Notes: a model not told the origin generated them from the sequence alone. A stretch of DNA of 64,000 bases from Mesorhizobium_K quangtriensis (GCF_040081925.1 NZ_JBEBMF010000004.1:541418-605417), one strand, 5' to 3'. Positions 8,816-18,445 are shown, numbered from the stretch's first letter. Program-made: numbers and translations.

Positions 8816-9928
8816 TTACCCCGGCAGATTTTCCCGCAGGAAGGACAACACTTCCGACGACGGCACATTCTTCGCAATGAAGGACTGGCCGATGCCGTGG
8901 GTCAGGATGAAGGTGAGTTCGCCACGCGAAACCTTTTTGTCCTGTGCGATGTAGCCGAGCAGGCGCTCGGCGTCCGGTAGCGAGCCGGGGATGTCCGACA
9001 TCTTCATGGGAAGGCCGACCGCCTTCAGATGCGCCTCTACACGCAAAGCGTCGTCCATGCTGCAGAGGTTGAGGCGCGACGAAAAGCGGTGCGCGAGCGC
9101 CATGCCGATGGCGACCCCTTCGCCGTGGACGAGCCGCTGGCTGTCGTAACCTGTCGCAGCCTCGAGCGCGTGGCCGAAGGTGTGGCCAAGATTCAGGAGC
9201 GCGCGGTCGCCGGTCTCGAACTCGTCACGCGCGACGACATCCGCCTTGGCGCGGCAGGATTCGGCGATAGCCTGGGTGCGGGCCGGGCCGCCGGCGAAAA
9301 CCTCGCGCCAGTTCGCCTCCAGCCATGCAAAGAAGTCCGGTCGGTCGATCAGGCCGTATTTGGCGACCTCGGCGTAGCCTGCCCGGAACTCGCGCTCGGG
9401 CAGCGTGTCGAGCACGTCGGTATCGGCCAGGACCAACTGCGGCTGATGGAACACGCCGACGAGATTCTTGCCATGCGCGCTGTTGATGCCTGTCTTGCCG
9501 CCGACGGAGGAATCCACCTGCGCCAGCAGCGACGTTGGCATCTGCACGAAGCGCATGCCGCGCCTGACGATGCCGGCCGCGAAACCCGCGAGATCGCCGA
9601 TGACGCCGCCGCCGAGCGCGATGACCGCATCGCCGCGCTCAAGGCGCGCAGCCAGAATGGCGTCCACCACCTTCTGGAGGGCGTCGAAACTCTTCGTCTT
9701 CTCGCCGGGCGGAAGCGTAATCACGGTCGATGCGACATGGGCCTTCTCAAGACCTTCCACCAGCGGCGCCAGATGTGGGCGGGCGACGTTCTCGTCGGTG
9801 ACGATGGCGACGCGCACGCGCGGCAGCCGGCTGGCGATTTCCCCGCCCGCCCGTGCGATCAGGCCCGAACCGATCAGGATGTCATACGTCCGGTCGCCAA
9901 GACGAACCGGAACAGTCTCGATGTTCAT
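8816..9928 (-). CDS. aroB: 3-dehydroquinate synthase
   Basis: The 370-residue enzyme converts DAHP to 3-dehydroquinate in the shikimate pathway. Seen are the NAD-binding loop ALGGGVIGDLAGFAAG, the MPTSLLAQVDSSVGGKTGIN segment, and zinc ligands in NLGHTFGHALE and VHGEGVAIGM. Full family length is present. The start ATG overlaps the aroK stop (9925 to 9928), so aroK and aroB are translationally coupled. The 3' end is directly against the palindromic repeat. Confidence 0.97.
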   Translation of the reverse strand: MNIETVPVRLGDRTYDILIGSGLIARAGGEIASRLPRVRVAIVTDENVARPHLAPLVEGLEKAHVASTVITLPPGEKTKSFDALQKVVDAILAARLERGDAVIALGGGVIGDLAGFAAGIVRRGMRFVQMPTSLLAQVDSSVGGKTGINSAHGKNLVGVFHQPQLVLADTDVLDTLPEREFRAGYAEVAKYGLIDRPDFFAWLEANWREVFAGGPARTQAIAESCRAKADVVARDEFETGDRALLNLGHTFGHALEAATGYDSQRLVHGEGVAIGMALAHRFSSRLNLCSMDDALRVEAHLKAVGLPMKMSDIPGSLPDAERLLGYIAQDKKVSRGELTFILTHGIGQSFIAKNVPSSEVLSFLRENLPG

Positions 9929-10542
9929 GATATTTTCTCGCCGACCATATCGCGCGATGACAGATGCTTGCCGAGTGCTTCCAGAACCTCGGCGGCGATC
10001 ACTTCCTTGCGCTCGTCGCGGGTGGGCACTGTGAGGTCAGCCAGGGCATAGACCGGATAGCGCTCGTCCATCAGCTTTTCGAGCACGGCGCGCGGATTGG
10101 CATTCTTCAGCAGCGGACGGTTCTGTTTTTTGGAAACGCGATCGAACAATGTATTCAGATCGGCCTTAAGCCAGACGGACAGGCCGTGGTCCGCGATCGC
10201 TTCGCGCGTCTGGGGATTCATGTAGGCCCCGCCGCCGGTCGACAGCACCTGAGGCCCGTTCTCCAGCAACCGCAGGATGACGCGCTGCTCCAGCGCCCGG
10301 AACTCGGCCTCCCCATAGCGTTCGAAAAGGTCAGGGATCGTCATGCGTGACACGCTCTCGATCTCGTGATCGCTGTCGATGAAGGGGATAGCAAGTGCGG
10401 TCGCCACCTTGCGACCGATGGCCGTCTTTCCGGCTCCCATGAGACCGACAAAGACGATCGAACGCCCGCCGAGCCTGCCGAGCAGGCCCGCAGCGTCATC
10501 GATAGCCAAGGCCGTCGTCGCAATCATGCCGCGTTTCGACAT
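9925..10542 (-). CDS. aroK: Shikimate kinase
   Basis: This gene encodes about 205 residues that phosphorylate shikimate. The P-loop is GLMGAGKTAIGRK, the substrate motif IDSDHEIE is present, LSTGGGAYM is the conserved GGG segment, and the lid arginine lies in NRPLLK. The frame is open far upstream to 10893, but that extension shows no family features. ATG 10542 (MSKRGMIATTALAI) is used, and ATG 10527 is also possible. It overlaps aroB by four bases. Confidence 0.95.
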   Translation of the reverse strand: MSKRGMIATTALAIDDAAGLLGRLGGRSIVFVGLMGAGKTAIGRKVATALAIPFIDSDHEIESVSRMTIPDLFERYGEAEFRALEQRVILRLLENGPQVLSTGGGAYMNPQTREAIADHGLSVWLKADLNTLFDRVSKKQNRPLLKNANPRAVLEKLMDERYPVYALADLTVPTRDERKEVIAAEVLEALGKHLSSRDMVGEKIS

Positions 10543-10671
10543 CAAAAGCCGGGTTGCGTCAAGGTTGCGCCCCACGCGATTGAGCCGAATGGTCCGCCCG
10601 CCCTTGTCTTGGCCAGATTCGCACCGCATAAGGGCGCGGGACGAAAACAGGTGCGGGCGAGTCGGGGATAG

Positions 10672-10824
10672 ATGCCGACCCTTTTCAGGTTTGTCATAAC
10701 ACTTTGCATTCTGGCGGCACTCGGATATGGCGCGATGCTCGCGCTGGTCATTCTCGTCGAACCCCGGACGGCCGAAATGAGCGAGCGCATCCCGCCTGAC
10801 AGGATGAACATCCAGAACCAATGA
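10672..10824 (+). CDS. Small single-pass membrane protein upstream of xerD
   Basis: The ATG at 10672 opens 50 codons encoding an N-terminal helix (RFVITLCILAALGYGAMLAL) followed by a proline- and charge-rich tail (EPRTAEMSERIPPDRMNIQ). Its stop overlaps the xerD start (ATGA, 10821 to 10824), which supports real translation and coupling. Comparable short proteins sit before xerD in other rhizobia, by recollection. No function is known. The inner membrane is the likely location. Confidence 0.7.
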   Translation: MPTLFRFVITLCILAALGYGAMLALVILVEPRTAEMSERIPPDRMNIQNQ

Positions 10825-11738
10825 GCGGCGCGGCGCGCATCGAAGCCTTCCTGGAAATGATGGGCGTCGAGCGCGGCGCTTCCGACAACACACTGGCGGG
10901 CTATCGCCGCGACCTCGAAGATGCTTCCGAAGCGATGAAGGGCGGGCTCGCCAATGCCGGCACGAACGAGATACGCGCCTATCTCGGAAGTCTTGCGTCG
11001 CGCGGCTTCGCGGCTTCGTCGCAGGCGCGAAAGCTGTCCGCGCTTCGGCAATTCTACAAGTTTCTCTACGCCGAGAACCTGAGGGCTGATGATCCGACCG
11101 GACCTCTTGATAGTCCCAAGAGGGACCGCTCGTTGCCCAAGACCATGTCGGAATCCGAGACCGGACGTCTCTTAAACCGGGCGGCGGTGGAGGCAGAACA
11201 GCAGGAAGGCGATCTCTTCGCGGCGAAACGCATGCATGCGTTGGTGGAGGTCCTCTACGCCACCGGCCTGCGTGTTTCTGAACTGGTCAGCCTGCCGGTG
11301 ACGGTTGCCCTGCGCGACGACCGGTTTTTCGTCGTCCGCGGCAAGGGCAACAAGGAGCGCATGGTGCCGCTGTCCCCCAAGGCGCGCGAGGCCATGCGCA
11401 ACTGGCTTGCCGCGCGCAACGAGAATGAGGCATTGGCCAAGAGTCCCTATCTGTTTCCCTCGGGTTCCGAGAGCGGGTATTTGCCGCGGCAGGTTTTTGC
11501 ACGCGACCTGAAGGGACTGGCGGCGCGCGCCGGGATTTCCGCCGCAAAAGTCTCGCCGCACGTGCTCCGGCACGCGTTTGCCAGCCATTTGCTGCAGAAC
11601 GGCGCGGACCTGCGGGCGGTCCAGCAACTGCTTGGCCATGCCGATATTTCGACCACGCAGATCTACACGCATGTGCTGCAGGAAAGGCTGGTCCGGCTGG
11701 TCAACGACCACCATCCGCTTGCCGACCCGCCGTCGTGA
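10821..11738 (+). CDS. xerD: Tyrosine recombinase XerD
   Basis: The 305-residue chromosomal recombinase resolves chromosome dimers at dif with XerC. The N-terminal SAM-like core-binding domain (residues 1 to about 100) is followed by the catalytic domain with the arginine in ATGLRVSELVSL, the lysine in VRGKGNKERMVP, HVLRHAFASHLL, LGHADISTTQIYTH and the tyrosine in that last motif. It is of normal length and lies in the housekeeping context before accA, so it is the chromosomal recombinase and unrelated to the islands. Confidence 0.93.
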   Translation: MSGAARIEAFLEMMGVERGASDNTLAGYRRDLEDASEAMKGGLANAGTNEIRAYLGSLASRGFAASSQARKLSALRQFYKFLYAENLRADDPTGPLDSPKRDRSLPKTMSESETGRLLNRAAVEAEQQEGDLFAAKRMHALVEVLYATGLRVSELVSLPVTVALRDDRFFVVRGKGNKERMVPLSPKAREAMRNWLAARNENEALAKSPYLFPSGSESGYLPRQVFARDLKGLAARAGISAAKVSPHVLRHAFASHLLQNGADLRAVQQLLGHADISTTQIYTHVLQERLVRLVNDHHPLADPPS

Positions 11739-11827
11739 GGTTATGTGAGGCTTGATTTCACGGCCCGGAACCCCGATCTGGACGGTTTCGCGCGATTTCT
11801 GCTCCGGTGCATCGGTCCGCTTAAGCA

Positions 11828-12778
11828 ATGTATAATTATCTCGATTTCGAAAAGCCCGTTCAGGACCTTGAGGGAAAAATCCTCGAGCTGAAGAAGCTCT
11901 CCGAAAGCGGCGAGGCCGTCGATGTTGCGGACGAGATCGCGCGGCTTGAAAAGCGTTCAACGGACGCTTTGCGCGAGGTCTACCGCTCCCTGACCCCGTG
12001 GCAGAAGGTTCAGGTGGCGCGCCATCCGGACCGGCCCCACTGCCTGGATTACATGAAGGGCCTTTTCACCGACTTCACGCCGCTGGCCGGTGACCGCAAG
12101 TTTGGCGAGGACGCGGCGATCGTCGGCGGATTTGCGCGTTTCCGCGGCGAGCCGGTCGCCGTGATCGGTCAGGAGAAGGGTTCCGACACGAAAAGCCGCC
12201 TGAAGCACAATTTCGGTTCGGTGCGGCCGGAAGGCTACCGCAAGGCGGTGCGCATCATGGAGCTTGCCGACCGCTTCAAGCTCCCGATGATCACGCTCGT
12301 CGATACCGCCGGGGCCTATCCGGGCATCGGTGCGGAGGAGCGCGGGCAGGCTGAGGCGATCGCGCGATCCACCTCCGCCTGTCTTGCCCTTAAAAGCCCG
12401 TCCATCTCCATCGTTATCGGCGAAGGCGGGTCCGGCGGCGCGATCGCGATCGCAACCGCCAACCGGGTCTACATGCTCGAACACGCGATCTATTCCGTGA
12501 TTTCGCCGGAAGGTGCAGCCTCGATCCTGTGGCGCGACACAACGCGCTCCAAGGAAGCGGCGACCAACATGAAGATCACCGCGCATGACCTCCTCGACCT
12601 CAAGATCATCGACGCCATCATTCCGGAACCGGTCGGCGGAGCCCACCGGGCGCCGGACGCAGTGATCGGAGCAACCGGCGACCTGATCGCGAAAACCCTT
12701 GCCGAGTTTGCGCAATCCAACGCCGATTTCCGCGAACATCGGCGCGAAAAATACCTTTCCATGGGTAGATCCCTATAG
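11828..12778 (+). CDS. accA: Acetyl-CoA carboxylase carboxyltransferase subunit alpha
   Basis: The 316-residue protein is full-length AccA, half of the carboxyltransferase that makes malonyl-CoA for fatty-acid synthesis. Seen are the N-terminal YLDFEKPVQDLEGKI, VARHPDRPHCLDYM, the GSDTKSRLKHNFG region, TLVDTAGAYPGIGAEERGQA, GEGGSGGAIAI and SVISPEGAASILWRD. It follows xerD by about 90 bp, as in related genomes. Confidence 0.97.
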   Translation: MYNYLDFEKPVQDLEGKILELKKLSESGEAVDVADEIARLEKRSTDALREVYRSLTPWQKVQVARHPDRPHCLDYMKGLFTDFTPLAGDRKFGEDAAIVGGFARFRGEPVAVIGQEKGSDTKSRLKHNFGSVRPEGYRKAVRIMELADRFKLPMITLVDTAGAYPGIGAEERGQAEAIARSTSACLALKSPSISIVIGEGGSGGAIAIATANRVYMLEHAIYSVISPEGAASILWRDTTRSKEAATNMKITAHDLLDLKIIDAIIPEPVGGAHRAPDAVIGATGDLIAKTLAEFAQSNADFREHRREKYLSMGRSL

Positions 12779-12981
12779 GAACTGGCGCGATTGTGACGCA
12801 GAGGCAGCATTTTGCCACAAAATTGCCGAAGCCTGCCTGTCGATTGCGCCCGGGGACTGGGACAGCCGTTAATTTCTGCGGTAATCAGTTTTCAAGTTAA
12901 CGGGCCTAGGCTTCCCGCCTTGAGGGGTTGCCGGTCGTTCCGACAAGACATGCCTGCCGGCCAAAGACGACATAGAGACAG

Positions 12982-14277
12982 ATGATCGCGAATTTGCTCA
13001 GAGCCGGACTTCTGACCGCCGCCGTTGCGTTGGCCGGGTGTAATGCTGCCGAGATCGAGCAGGTCACCACAGTCGGGACGGTCAAGGCCGAGAAGCAGCT
13101 TTCAGCCAAGCGAGTGGCCGAATTGCAGAAAAAGGGCATGACCCGGACATCTCCGATCATAGCGCGCATCTTCAAGGAAGAAGCCAAGCTTGAGATCTGG
13201 AAGCAGAAGACGAACGGACGCTACGACATCGTTGCGAGCTACAACATCTGCAAGATGTCGGGAAAGCTCGGCCCGAAGTTCATCGAAGGCGATCGCCAGG
13301 CTCCTGAAGGGTTTTATACGGTTCGTCCGTCGCAGATGAACCCGAACTCCAGCTACCATCTCGCCTTCAACATCGGTTATCCCAACGCCTATGATCGGGC
13401 CAACGGCCGCACCGGGTCGAATCTGATGGTTCACGGCGCCTGCTCTTCCTCTGGATGCTTCGCAGTGACCGACCGGGAGATTGAGGAAATCTATGCGTTC
13501 GGCCGCGACGCCTTCCGTGGCGGACAGACGGAGTTCCAAGTCCAGTCGTTCCCCTTCCGCATGACAGCCGCCAACATGGCGCGCTACCGCAACGACCCGA
13601 ACTTCGAATTCTGGACGATGCTGAAGGAAGGCTACGACCAGTTCGAGCTGACCAAGGTGCCGCCAAAGGTGGACGTGTGCGAAAAGCGCTATGTCTTCAA
13701 CCGCATCCCCGAAGGCACGGCGACGTTCAACCCGACCGGCGCATGTCCGCCCTCGGCCCAGCCCAATACCTTGACCACTGCCTACCAGTCGTACGCCAAA
13801 AACTACGATGCAGCCTTCGCCGTTGCGGCAAAGAAGGGCGACAAGGTGCCACCGAAGCCCTCGATCGCGGGGCTGCAAGAGGCGAACATCGTTTCGGACT
13901 GGACGAAAAAGCGGGCACGCGGCGAGCGCATCTCGATCGAGCCTCCTTCGATGAATGCCGACGGAACGATCACCCAGACGTCTCAGATGGGCCGCATCGA
14001 TTCGCCGGCTGGACGCAAGCAGGCAGCGCTTGATGCGGCGGCTGCGCAAAAAGCGAAGGCAGAGGCCGAGAAGAAGGCACTCGAGCTCGCCAAGGCCGAA
14101 GAGAAGAAGCGGCTTGAAGAAGAGGCGAAAGCCGCTGCAGAGGCCGCCAAGGTAGCGGAAAGCGCTCCGGCAGCCGAACCGTCTGTTGTGCCTGCATCCG
14201 CCGAGGCCCCGCCTGCCGAGGGATCGGGTTTCCTGAGCGGCGCGCGCAAGCGCATCGTCAACATCTTCGGCAGCTGA
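12982..14277 (+). CDS. YkuD-family L,D-transpeptidase, lipoprotein
   Basis: The 431-residue exported protein begins with a lipoprotein signal (LLTAAVALAGC, C19 the likely lipidated residue). The YkuD catalytic motif H-G-A-C-S-S-S-G-C occupies residues 151 to 159, with C159 the predicted nucleophile. Such enzymes cross-link or remodel peptidoglycan, or attach outer-membrane proteins to it. After residue about 340 comes an alanine/lysine/glutamate-rich segment likely to form a coiled coil, then a short tail. The 203 bp upstream hold no evident gene. Confidence 0.88.
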   Translation: MIANLLRAGLLTAAVALAGCNAAEIEQVTTVGTVKAEKQLSAKRVAELQKKGMTRTSPIIARIFKEEAKLEIWKQKTNGRYDIVASYNICKMSGKLGPKFIEGDRQAPEGFYTVRPSQMNPNSSYHLAFNIGYPNAYDRANGRTGSNLMVHGACSSSGCFAVTDREIEEIYAFGRDAFRGGQTEFQVQSFPFRMTAANMARYRNDPNFEFWTMLKEGYDQFELTKVPPKVDVCEKRYVFNRIPEGTATFNPTGACPPSAQPNTLTTAYQSYAKNYDAAFAVAAKKGDKVPPKPSIAGLQEANIVSDWTKKRARGERISIEPPSMNADGTITQTSQMGRIDSPAGRKQAALDAAAAQKAKAEAEKKALELAKAEEKKRLEEEAKAAAEAAKVAESAPAAEPSVVPASAEAPPAEGSGFLSGARKRIVNIFGS

Positions 14278-14282
14278 CCGTC

Positions 14283-14516
14283 TTGACCGATATCTACGAT
14301 CTGAGGGGGCTGAAATGCCCCCTGCCCGTGTTGCGGGCGAAGAAGCGGCTAGCCGCCATGCAGGCCGGAAGCAGGCTCTGGCTGGAAACCACCGATCCGC
14401 TGGCCGGCATCGACATTCCGGCCTTCTGCAACGAGGACGGGCATGCACTGATCAAGCAGGAGCGAACCGGAGACGGACACCGGTTTCTGGTCGAGCGCGG
14501 CCCGCAGCCGGCCTGA
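14283..14516 (+). CDS. tusA: TusA-family sulfurtransferase
   Basis: The 77-residue protein has the TusA hallmark YDLRGLKCPLPVLRAKK, with the cysteine that carries persulfide sulfur and the CPxP motif. Sulfur relay for tRNA thiolation or cofactor synthesis is the family role. It starts with TTG at 14283, five bases after the L,D-transpeptidase stop. No better ATG lies nearby. A hairpin terminator follows at 14617. Confidence 0.9.
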   Translation: MTDIYDLRGLKCPLPVLRAKKRLAAMQAGSRLWLETTDPLAGIDIPAFCNEDGHALIKQERTGDGHRFLVERGPQPA

Positions 14517-14616
14517 CAAATTTTTTATCGAACCGCGGAACTTTCGCCGGCCATGCAAGTTTCTTTGCAGACGGCCGACTGTCCCCCGACCCCCCATCCG
14601 GTCTGTCGTCCAAATT

Positions 14617-14641
14617 AAAGCCGGTCGAAAGGCCGGCTTTT
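14617..14641. terminator. Intrinsic terminator between tusA and the CobW-type gene
   Basis: AAAGCCGG (14617 to 14624) pairs perfectly with CCGGCTTT (14633 to 14640), with an eight-base loop and T-rich flanks on both strands. It sits between convergent genes and can serve both. Confidence 0.8.
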
Positions 14642-14658
14642 CCTTTGCATATGCCGAT

Positions 14659-15762
14659 TTAGGACAGACCGGCGATAGCGAGCGGATTGCTCTGGACGGC
14701 GTCTCTGTCGGGCGTATCGATAGCTGGCGTATTGGTGACGGCTGCGAACAGGCGTCTGACATAGTCTTCCGGCATATCAAGCGTGATAAAGACAAGCCGC
14801 GTACCCCGAACTCCATCCGGCCAGGACGGAAGGGACGCCGGCGGATGCAGCAGCCTCTGCACCGCATGTACAACAAGCGGTCGCGACGGGTCTTCGGCGA
14901 TTTCAACGATCCCCTTCATGCGAAGCAGCTTGTCGCCATGCGTCAAACGAAGGAGGTCGAGAAAGGTCTCGATGGCCGAAAACGGAACCGGTCGATCGTA
15001 AACCAGAGAAAACGTCCTGACGCTGGAATCGTGCCGATGCTCATGGTCATGATGATCGTGTTGATGACCATGGTGCAGGCGCGGATGATCGGCTTCCTCG
15101 CCGAGCCAGCGGCGGACATCAGCCGTCTTCGTCTCCGGGTTGTAGAGGCCGCATTCGAAGAGGGCCGCAAAACCGACTTCCGGCGTCCGGACATCGATGA
15201 CAGGCGCCGAGGGGTTTAACGCCTCCAGCCGCGCCTTCAGACGGGCCAGCGCTTCGGGTTCGTCCACAAGATCGGTCTTGGTCAGGACGATGCGGTCCGC
15301 GACCGCCACCTGCCTGACCGCTTCGAGGTGATCGTCGAGCGTGGTGCCACCGTTCACCGCGTCGACCAGCGTGATCACGCCGTCCAGCCTGAAGGCCTGC
15401 ACGAGCGCCGGGTGACCCATGATCGATTGCAGCACGGGCGCCGGGTCGGCCAATCCCGTTGTCTCGACGATGACCCGCTTCAGCTTCGAAATCCGGCCGG
15501 TCTGCAACTGGTCGACGAGGTCGGCGAGCGTATCGACCAGTTCGCCGCGCACTGTGCAGCAAAGACAGCCGTCGGCAAGCTGGATGATGCCGTCAGACGA
15601 CCTCTCGACAAGCAGGTGGTCGATGGCGACGTCGCCGAATTCATTGATGATGACGGCCGTGTCGGACAACGCCGGGTCCTTGAGCAGCCGGTTGAGAAGA
15701 GTGGTTTTTCCGGCGCCCAGAAACCCGGTCAGCACGGAGACCGGGATCGGAACCTGGGTCAT
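14659..15762 (-). CDS. CobW/COG0523-family GTPase, probable metallochaperone
   Basis: The 367-residue G3E-type P-loop GTPase has Walker A GFLGAGKTTLLNRLL, the metal-binding GCLCC motif, VIVETTGLADP, and the TKTDLVDE guanine-specificity segment. A histidine-rich run around residues 230 to 245 (HGHQHDHHDHEHRH) supports zinc or other metal binding. A CobW C-terminal domain is present. The gene may support metal insertion; given cobS/cobT nearby, cobalt is possible but zinc is equally likely. The start overlaps the stop of the upstream carboxypeptidase (15759 to 15762). Confidence 0.9.
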   Translation of the reverse strand: MTQVPIPVSVLTGFLGAGKTTLLNRLLKDPALSDTAVIINEFGDVAIDHLLVERSSDGIIQLADGCLCCTVRGELVDTLADLVDQLQTGRISKLKRVIVETTGLADPAPVLQSIMGHPALVQAFRLDGVITLVDAVNGGTTLDDHLEAVRQVAVADRIVLTKTDLVDEPEALARLKARLEALNPSAPVIDVRTPEVGFAALFECGLYNPETKTADVRRWLGEEADHPRLHHGHQHDHHDHEHRHDSSVRTFSLVYDRPVPFSAIETFLDLLRLTHGDKLLRMKGIVEIAEDPSRPLVVHAVQRLLHPPASLPSWPDGVRGTRLVFITLDMPEDYVRRLFAAVTNTPAIDTPDRDAVQSNPLAIAGLS

Positions 15763-17021
15763 TGCTCGACGGTCGTTTCGTCCGACATGGCCGCATCGTC
15801 GCCGAGCGCCGCGGAATCGCCGATGTCGGCAGGGTCGGAGCCCTTCGGAGCAGGCATGTCCGGACGCCAGGTCGGCAGCGGAATGTCAGGGTCATACCCG
15901 GCGGCGACCGCAGCCTGTTTCTTGGTCTCTTCCGCGGCCTTGGCGGCCTTTTCGACAGCGTCCCGGGCCAGCAATGCCGCGATGGCCGGGGTGGCCGGGC
16001 CTGTCGCCGTGCCGATGCTGATCGGAATGAGGTCACGCGGGCTTTCCCGTTCGGCGAGATATGTCGCCGGTTCGGGCTTGCCTTCCTTCTTGCGCTGGGC
16101 GGCGATCTCCCGCTCCTTCTTGCGCAGCGCTTCGCTGCCCGCCTTGGTGCACAGCGCCTGCCGCATGTTATGCGGCTCGTCGAGGCCGGTACCGGACGGC
16201 TTCATGGCTGCCAGCGTCAGTCCGCCGGCAGTCGGCTGCGAAAATCCTTTCGCCAGCATGCCGGCAGCTCTCTCGTTGCGCGACTTGACCGACGTGGCTC
16301 CGATGACGACGGCCACAAGCGTGCGTCCCTCGCGCGTGGCCGATGCCACCAGATTGTAACCGGCCGGGCAGGTGTAGCCTGTCTTCATGCCGTCGGCGCC
16401 TTCGAAACGGCCGATCAGGTTGTTGTGGTTGGGCAGCACCTGCTTGCCGAACGACAGCCCCTCGATGGAGAAATAGGCGGAATATTGCGGAAACTCATCG
16501 CGAAGAGCGGTCGTCAGGAGGCCTAGATCGCGGGCGGTGGTGTATTGCTGGTCGTTGTGCAGGCCGTGCGCGTTAACCCAATGCGAACCCGACATGCCGA
16601 GACGCTTCGATTCGGCGTTCATGCGCCCGGCGAACGCTTCCTCCGATCCGGCGACGCTTTCGCCAATCGAGGTCGCGATGTCATTGGCCGACTTCACCAT
16701 GATGATCTTGATCGCATCGTCCAGGGTGAGGACAGTCCCTACCGGGAAGCCCATCTTGCTCGGCGGTTCCTTGACCGCATTCTCGGAGACGCGAACCGGC
16801 GACTGCAGCGTCATCTCGCCGGCTTCCACTGCGCGAAACGCGACATAGGCCGTCATCAACTTGGTGAGCGAGGCCGGATACCATCGCGCAAAAGGATCCT
16901 CACTCTCGATGATCTGGCCGGTCTTGGCGTCGAAGAGCAGCGTCGGGCCGGCACTCGCCGTGCCGACAGCTGCCGCCACGAGCGCCAGTGTCGCGATACC
17001 ATAGGAAAGCATGCGCCGCAT
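15759..17021 (-). CDS. D-alanyl-D-alanine carboxypeptidase (penicillin-binding protein, S11 family)
   Basis: The product of about 420 residues has a signal peptide (YGIATLALVAAAVGTASA) and the three S11 active-site motifs: SLTK (residues 51 to 54), SAN (111 to 113) and KTG (213 to 215). It trims peptidoglycan stem peptides in the periplasm. The C-terminal third is alanine/lysine rich, then proline rich and acidic, and lacks a clear membrane anchor. The frame extends to 17087, but ATG 17021 gives a sensible signal peptide. It overlaps the CobW-type gene by four bases. Confidence 0.9.
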   Translation of the reverse strand: MRRMLSYGIATLALVAAAVGTASAGPTLLFDAKTGQIIESEDPFARWYPASLTKLMTAYVAFRAVEAGEMTLQSPVRVSENAVKEPPSKMGFPVGTVLTLDDAIKIIMVKSANDIATSIGESVAGSEEAFAGRMNAESKRLGMSGSHWVNAHGLHNDQQYTTARDLGLLTTALRDEFPQYSAYFSIEGLSFGKQVLPNHNNLIGRFEGADGMKTGYTCPAGYNLVASATREGRTLVAVVIGATSVKSRNERAAGMLAKGFSQPTAGGLTLAAMKPSGTGLDEPHNMRQALCTKAGSEALRKKEREIAAQRKKEGKPEPATYLAERESPRDLIPISIGTATGPATPAIAALLARDAVEKAAKAAEETKKQAAVAAGYDPDIPLPTWRPDMPAPKGSDPADIGDSAALGDDAAMSDETTVEQ

Positions 17022-17204
17022 CGATTCTACCCGCTCCTGACCACAGCGCCCAATGGGCTGGGGCACTTTAAATCGCATGAAAGCCACGAGCCCGCTCTAT
17101 CGAGAGCAGCCCGTTGCTCCGTGCTATCTAGCCTATATGACCTCAAGATGGCAAAAAGCCTGTCAACGGGCAACCATCGGCCCGTCGGAACCACGGGAAA
17201 TGCA

Positions 17205-18368
17205 ATGCCGATTTTGAACCGAGCCGCCGAGATGCAGGAAGAGATAACCGCCTGGCGGCGACACCTGCACAAAGAGCCGGAAATCGGCTTCGAGGTCTTC
17301 AAGACCGCGGCGTTCGTTGCGCAAAAGCTCGAGGAGTTCGGCTGCGACGAGGTGGTTAACGGGATCGGTCGCTCGGGCGTGGTCGGCATCATCGCGGGCC
17401 GGCTGGGAAGCGGACCAGCCATCGGGCTGCGCGCCGACATGGACGCGCTGCCGATTCTGGAAACCAGCGGCGCGCCCCACGCGTCCACCATTGCCGGCAA
17501 GGCGCATGCCTGCGGCCATGACGGGCACACGGCCATGCTGCTCGGCGCGGCCAAGTACCTCGCGGAAACCCGCAATTTCGCCGGCACCGTGGCAGTCATC
17601 TTCCAGCCCGCCGAAGAAGGCGGCGGCGGCGGGCGGGAAATGGTCAAGGACGGCATGATGGAGCGTTTCGGCATCGGCCGCGTCTTCGGCATGCACAACC
17701 TGCCTGGCCTGCCGGTTGGCCGTTTCGCGGTGACGGCCGGCCCCATCATGGCGGCGACCGCCGAATTCGACATTCGGATTCGCGGCAAGGGGAGCCACGC
17801 CGCCATGCCGCACAAGGGCGTCGACCCGGTCGTGGTGGCCAGTCAGGTCGTGCTGGCCTTCCAGACGATCGCCGCGCGCACCATCGACCCCATTGATTCG
17901 GTCGTCGTCTCGGTGACGAAGATTTCAGGCGGAGACGCCTACAACGTAATTCCCGAGCATGTCAATCTCGCGGGAACCGTTCGCGCCCTCAAGATGGAAG
18001 CGATGTCGACCGCCGAGGAGCGCATGAGGACGATCTGCGCCGGCATGGCGCAGGCAAACGGCGCGGAAATCAATTTCCGCTTCAGGACCAACTATCCGGT
18101 GACTGACAACCATCCCGAGGAAGCGGCCTTTGCGGGCACAGTCGCGGCGGAGGTTTCCGGCGAGGCCGGAATAGACCGCAACGCTCCGCCTCTGATGGCC
18201 GGCGAGGACTTTTCCTACATGCTGAACGCACGGCCCGGCGCCTTCATCTTCATCGGCAACGGCGACACGCCCAACCTTCATCACCCGGCCTATGACTTCA
18301 ACGACGAAGTGACGCCCTATGGCGTGAGCTACTGGATCAGGGTGGCCGAGACGGCGCTCGCGCCCTGA
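17205..18368 (+). CDS. M20-family amidohydrolase (hippurate hydrolase-like)
   Basis: The 387-residue metallopeptidase-like enzyme has WRRHLHKEPEIGFE, GLRADMDALP, the metal ligands in HACGHDGHTAMLLGAA, FQPAEEGGGGG and the late histidine in PNLHHPAYDFND. Members hydrolyse N-acyl amino acids such as hippurate or indole-acetyl conjugates; the substrate is unassigned. ATG 17205 gives the standard family N-terminus. The frame runs open back to 16545, which is antisense to the carboxypeptidase and is ignored. It is divergent from that gene. Confidence 0.92.
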   Translation: MPILNRAAEMQEEITAWRRHLHKEPEIGFEVFKTAAFVAQKLEEFGCDEVVNGIGRSGVVGIIAGRLGSGPAIGLRADMDALPILETSGAPHASTIAGKAHACGHDGHTAMLLGAAKYLAETRNFAGTVAVIFQPAEEGGGGGREMVKDGMMERFGIGRVFGMHNLPGLPVGRFAVTAGPIMAATAEFDIRIRGKGSHAAMPHKGVDPVVVASQVVLAFQTIAARTIDPIDSVVVSVTKISGGDAYNVIPEHVNLAGTVRALKMEAMSTAEERMRTICAGMAQANGAEINFRFRTNYPVTDNHPEEAAFAGTVAAEVSGEAGIDRNAPPLMAGEDFSYMLNARPGAFIFIGNGDTPNLHHPAYDFNDEVTPYGVSYWIRVAETALAP

Positions 18369-18445
18369 CGCCAAAGAACCGGCGCTGAAAGGCTTGGAAA
18401 GGCGGTTGGCGAAACGGGAGGAAACCGCTATGTGTGCTCCCGGCT

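Noticed and set aside
13102..14448. A 448-codon minus-strand frame
   Set aside because: It is antisense to the L,D-transpeptidase and reads as low-complexity arginine-rich sequence.
16545..17204. Upstream extension of the M20 amidohydrolase frame
   Set aside because: It is antisense to the carboxypeptidase and lacks M20 family sequence.
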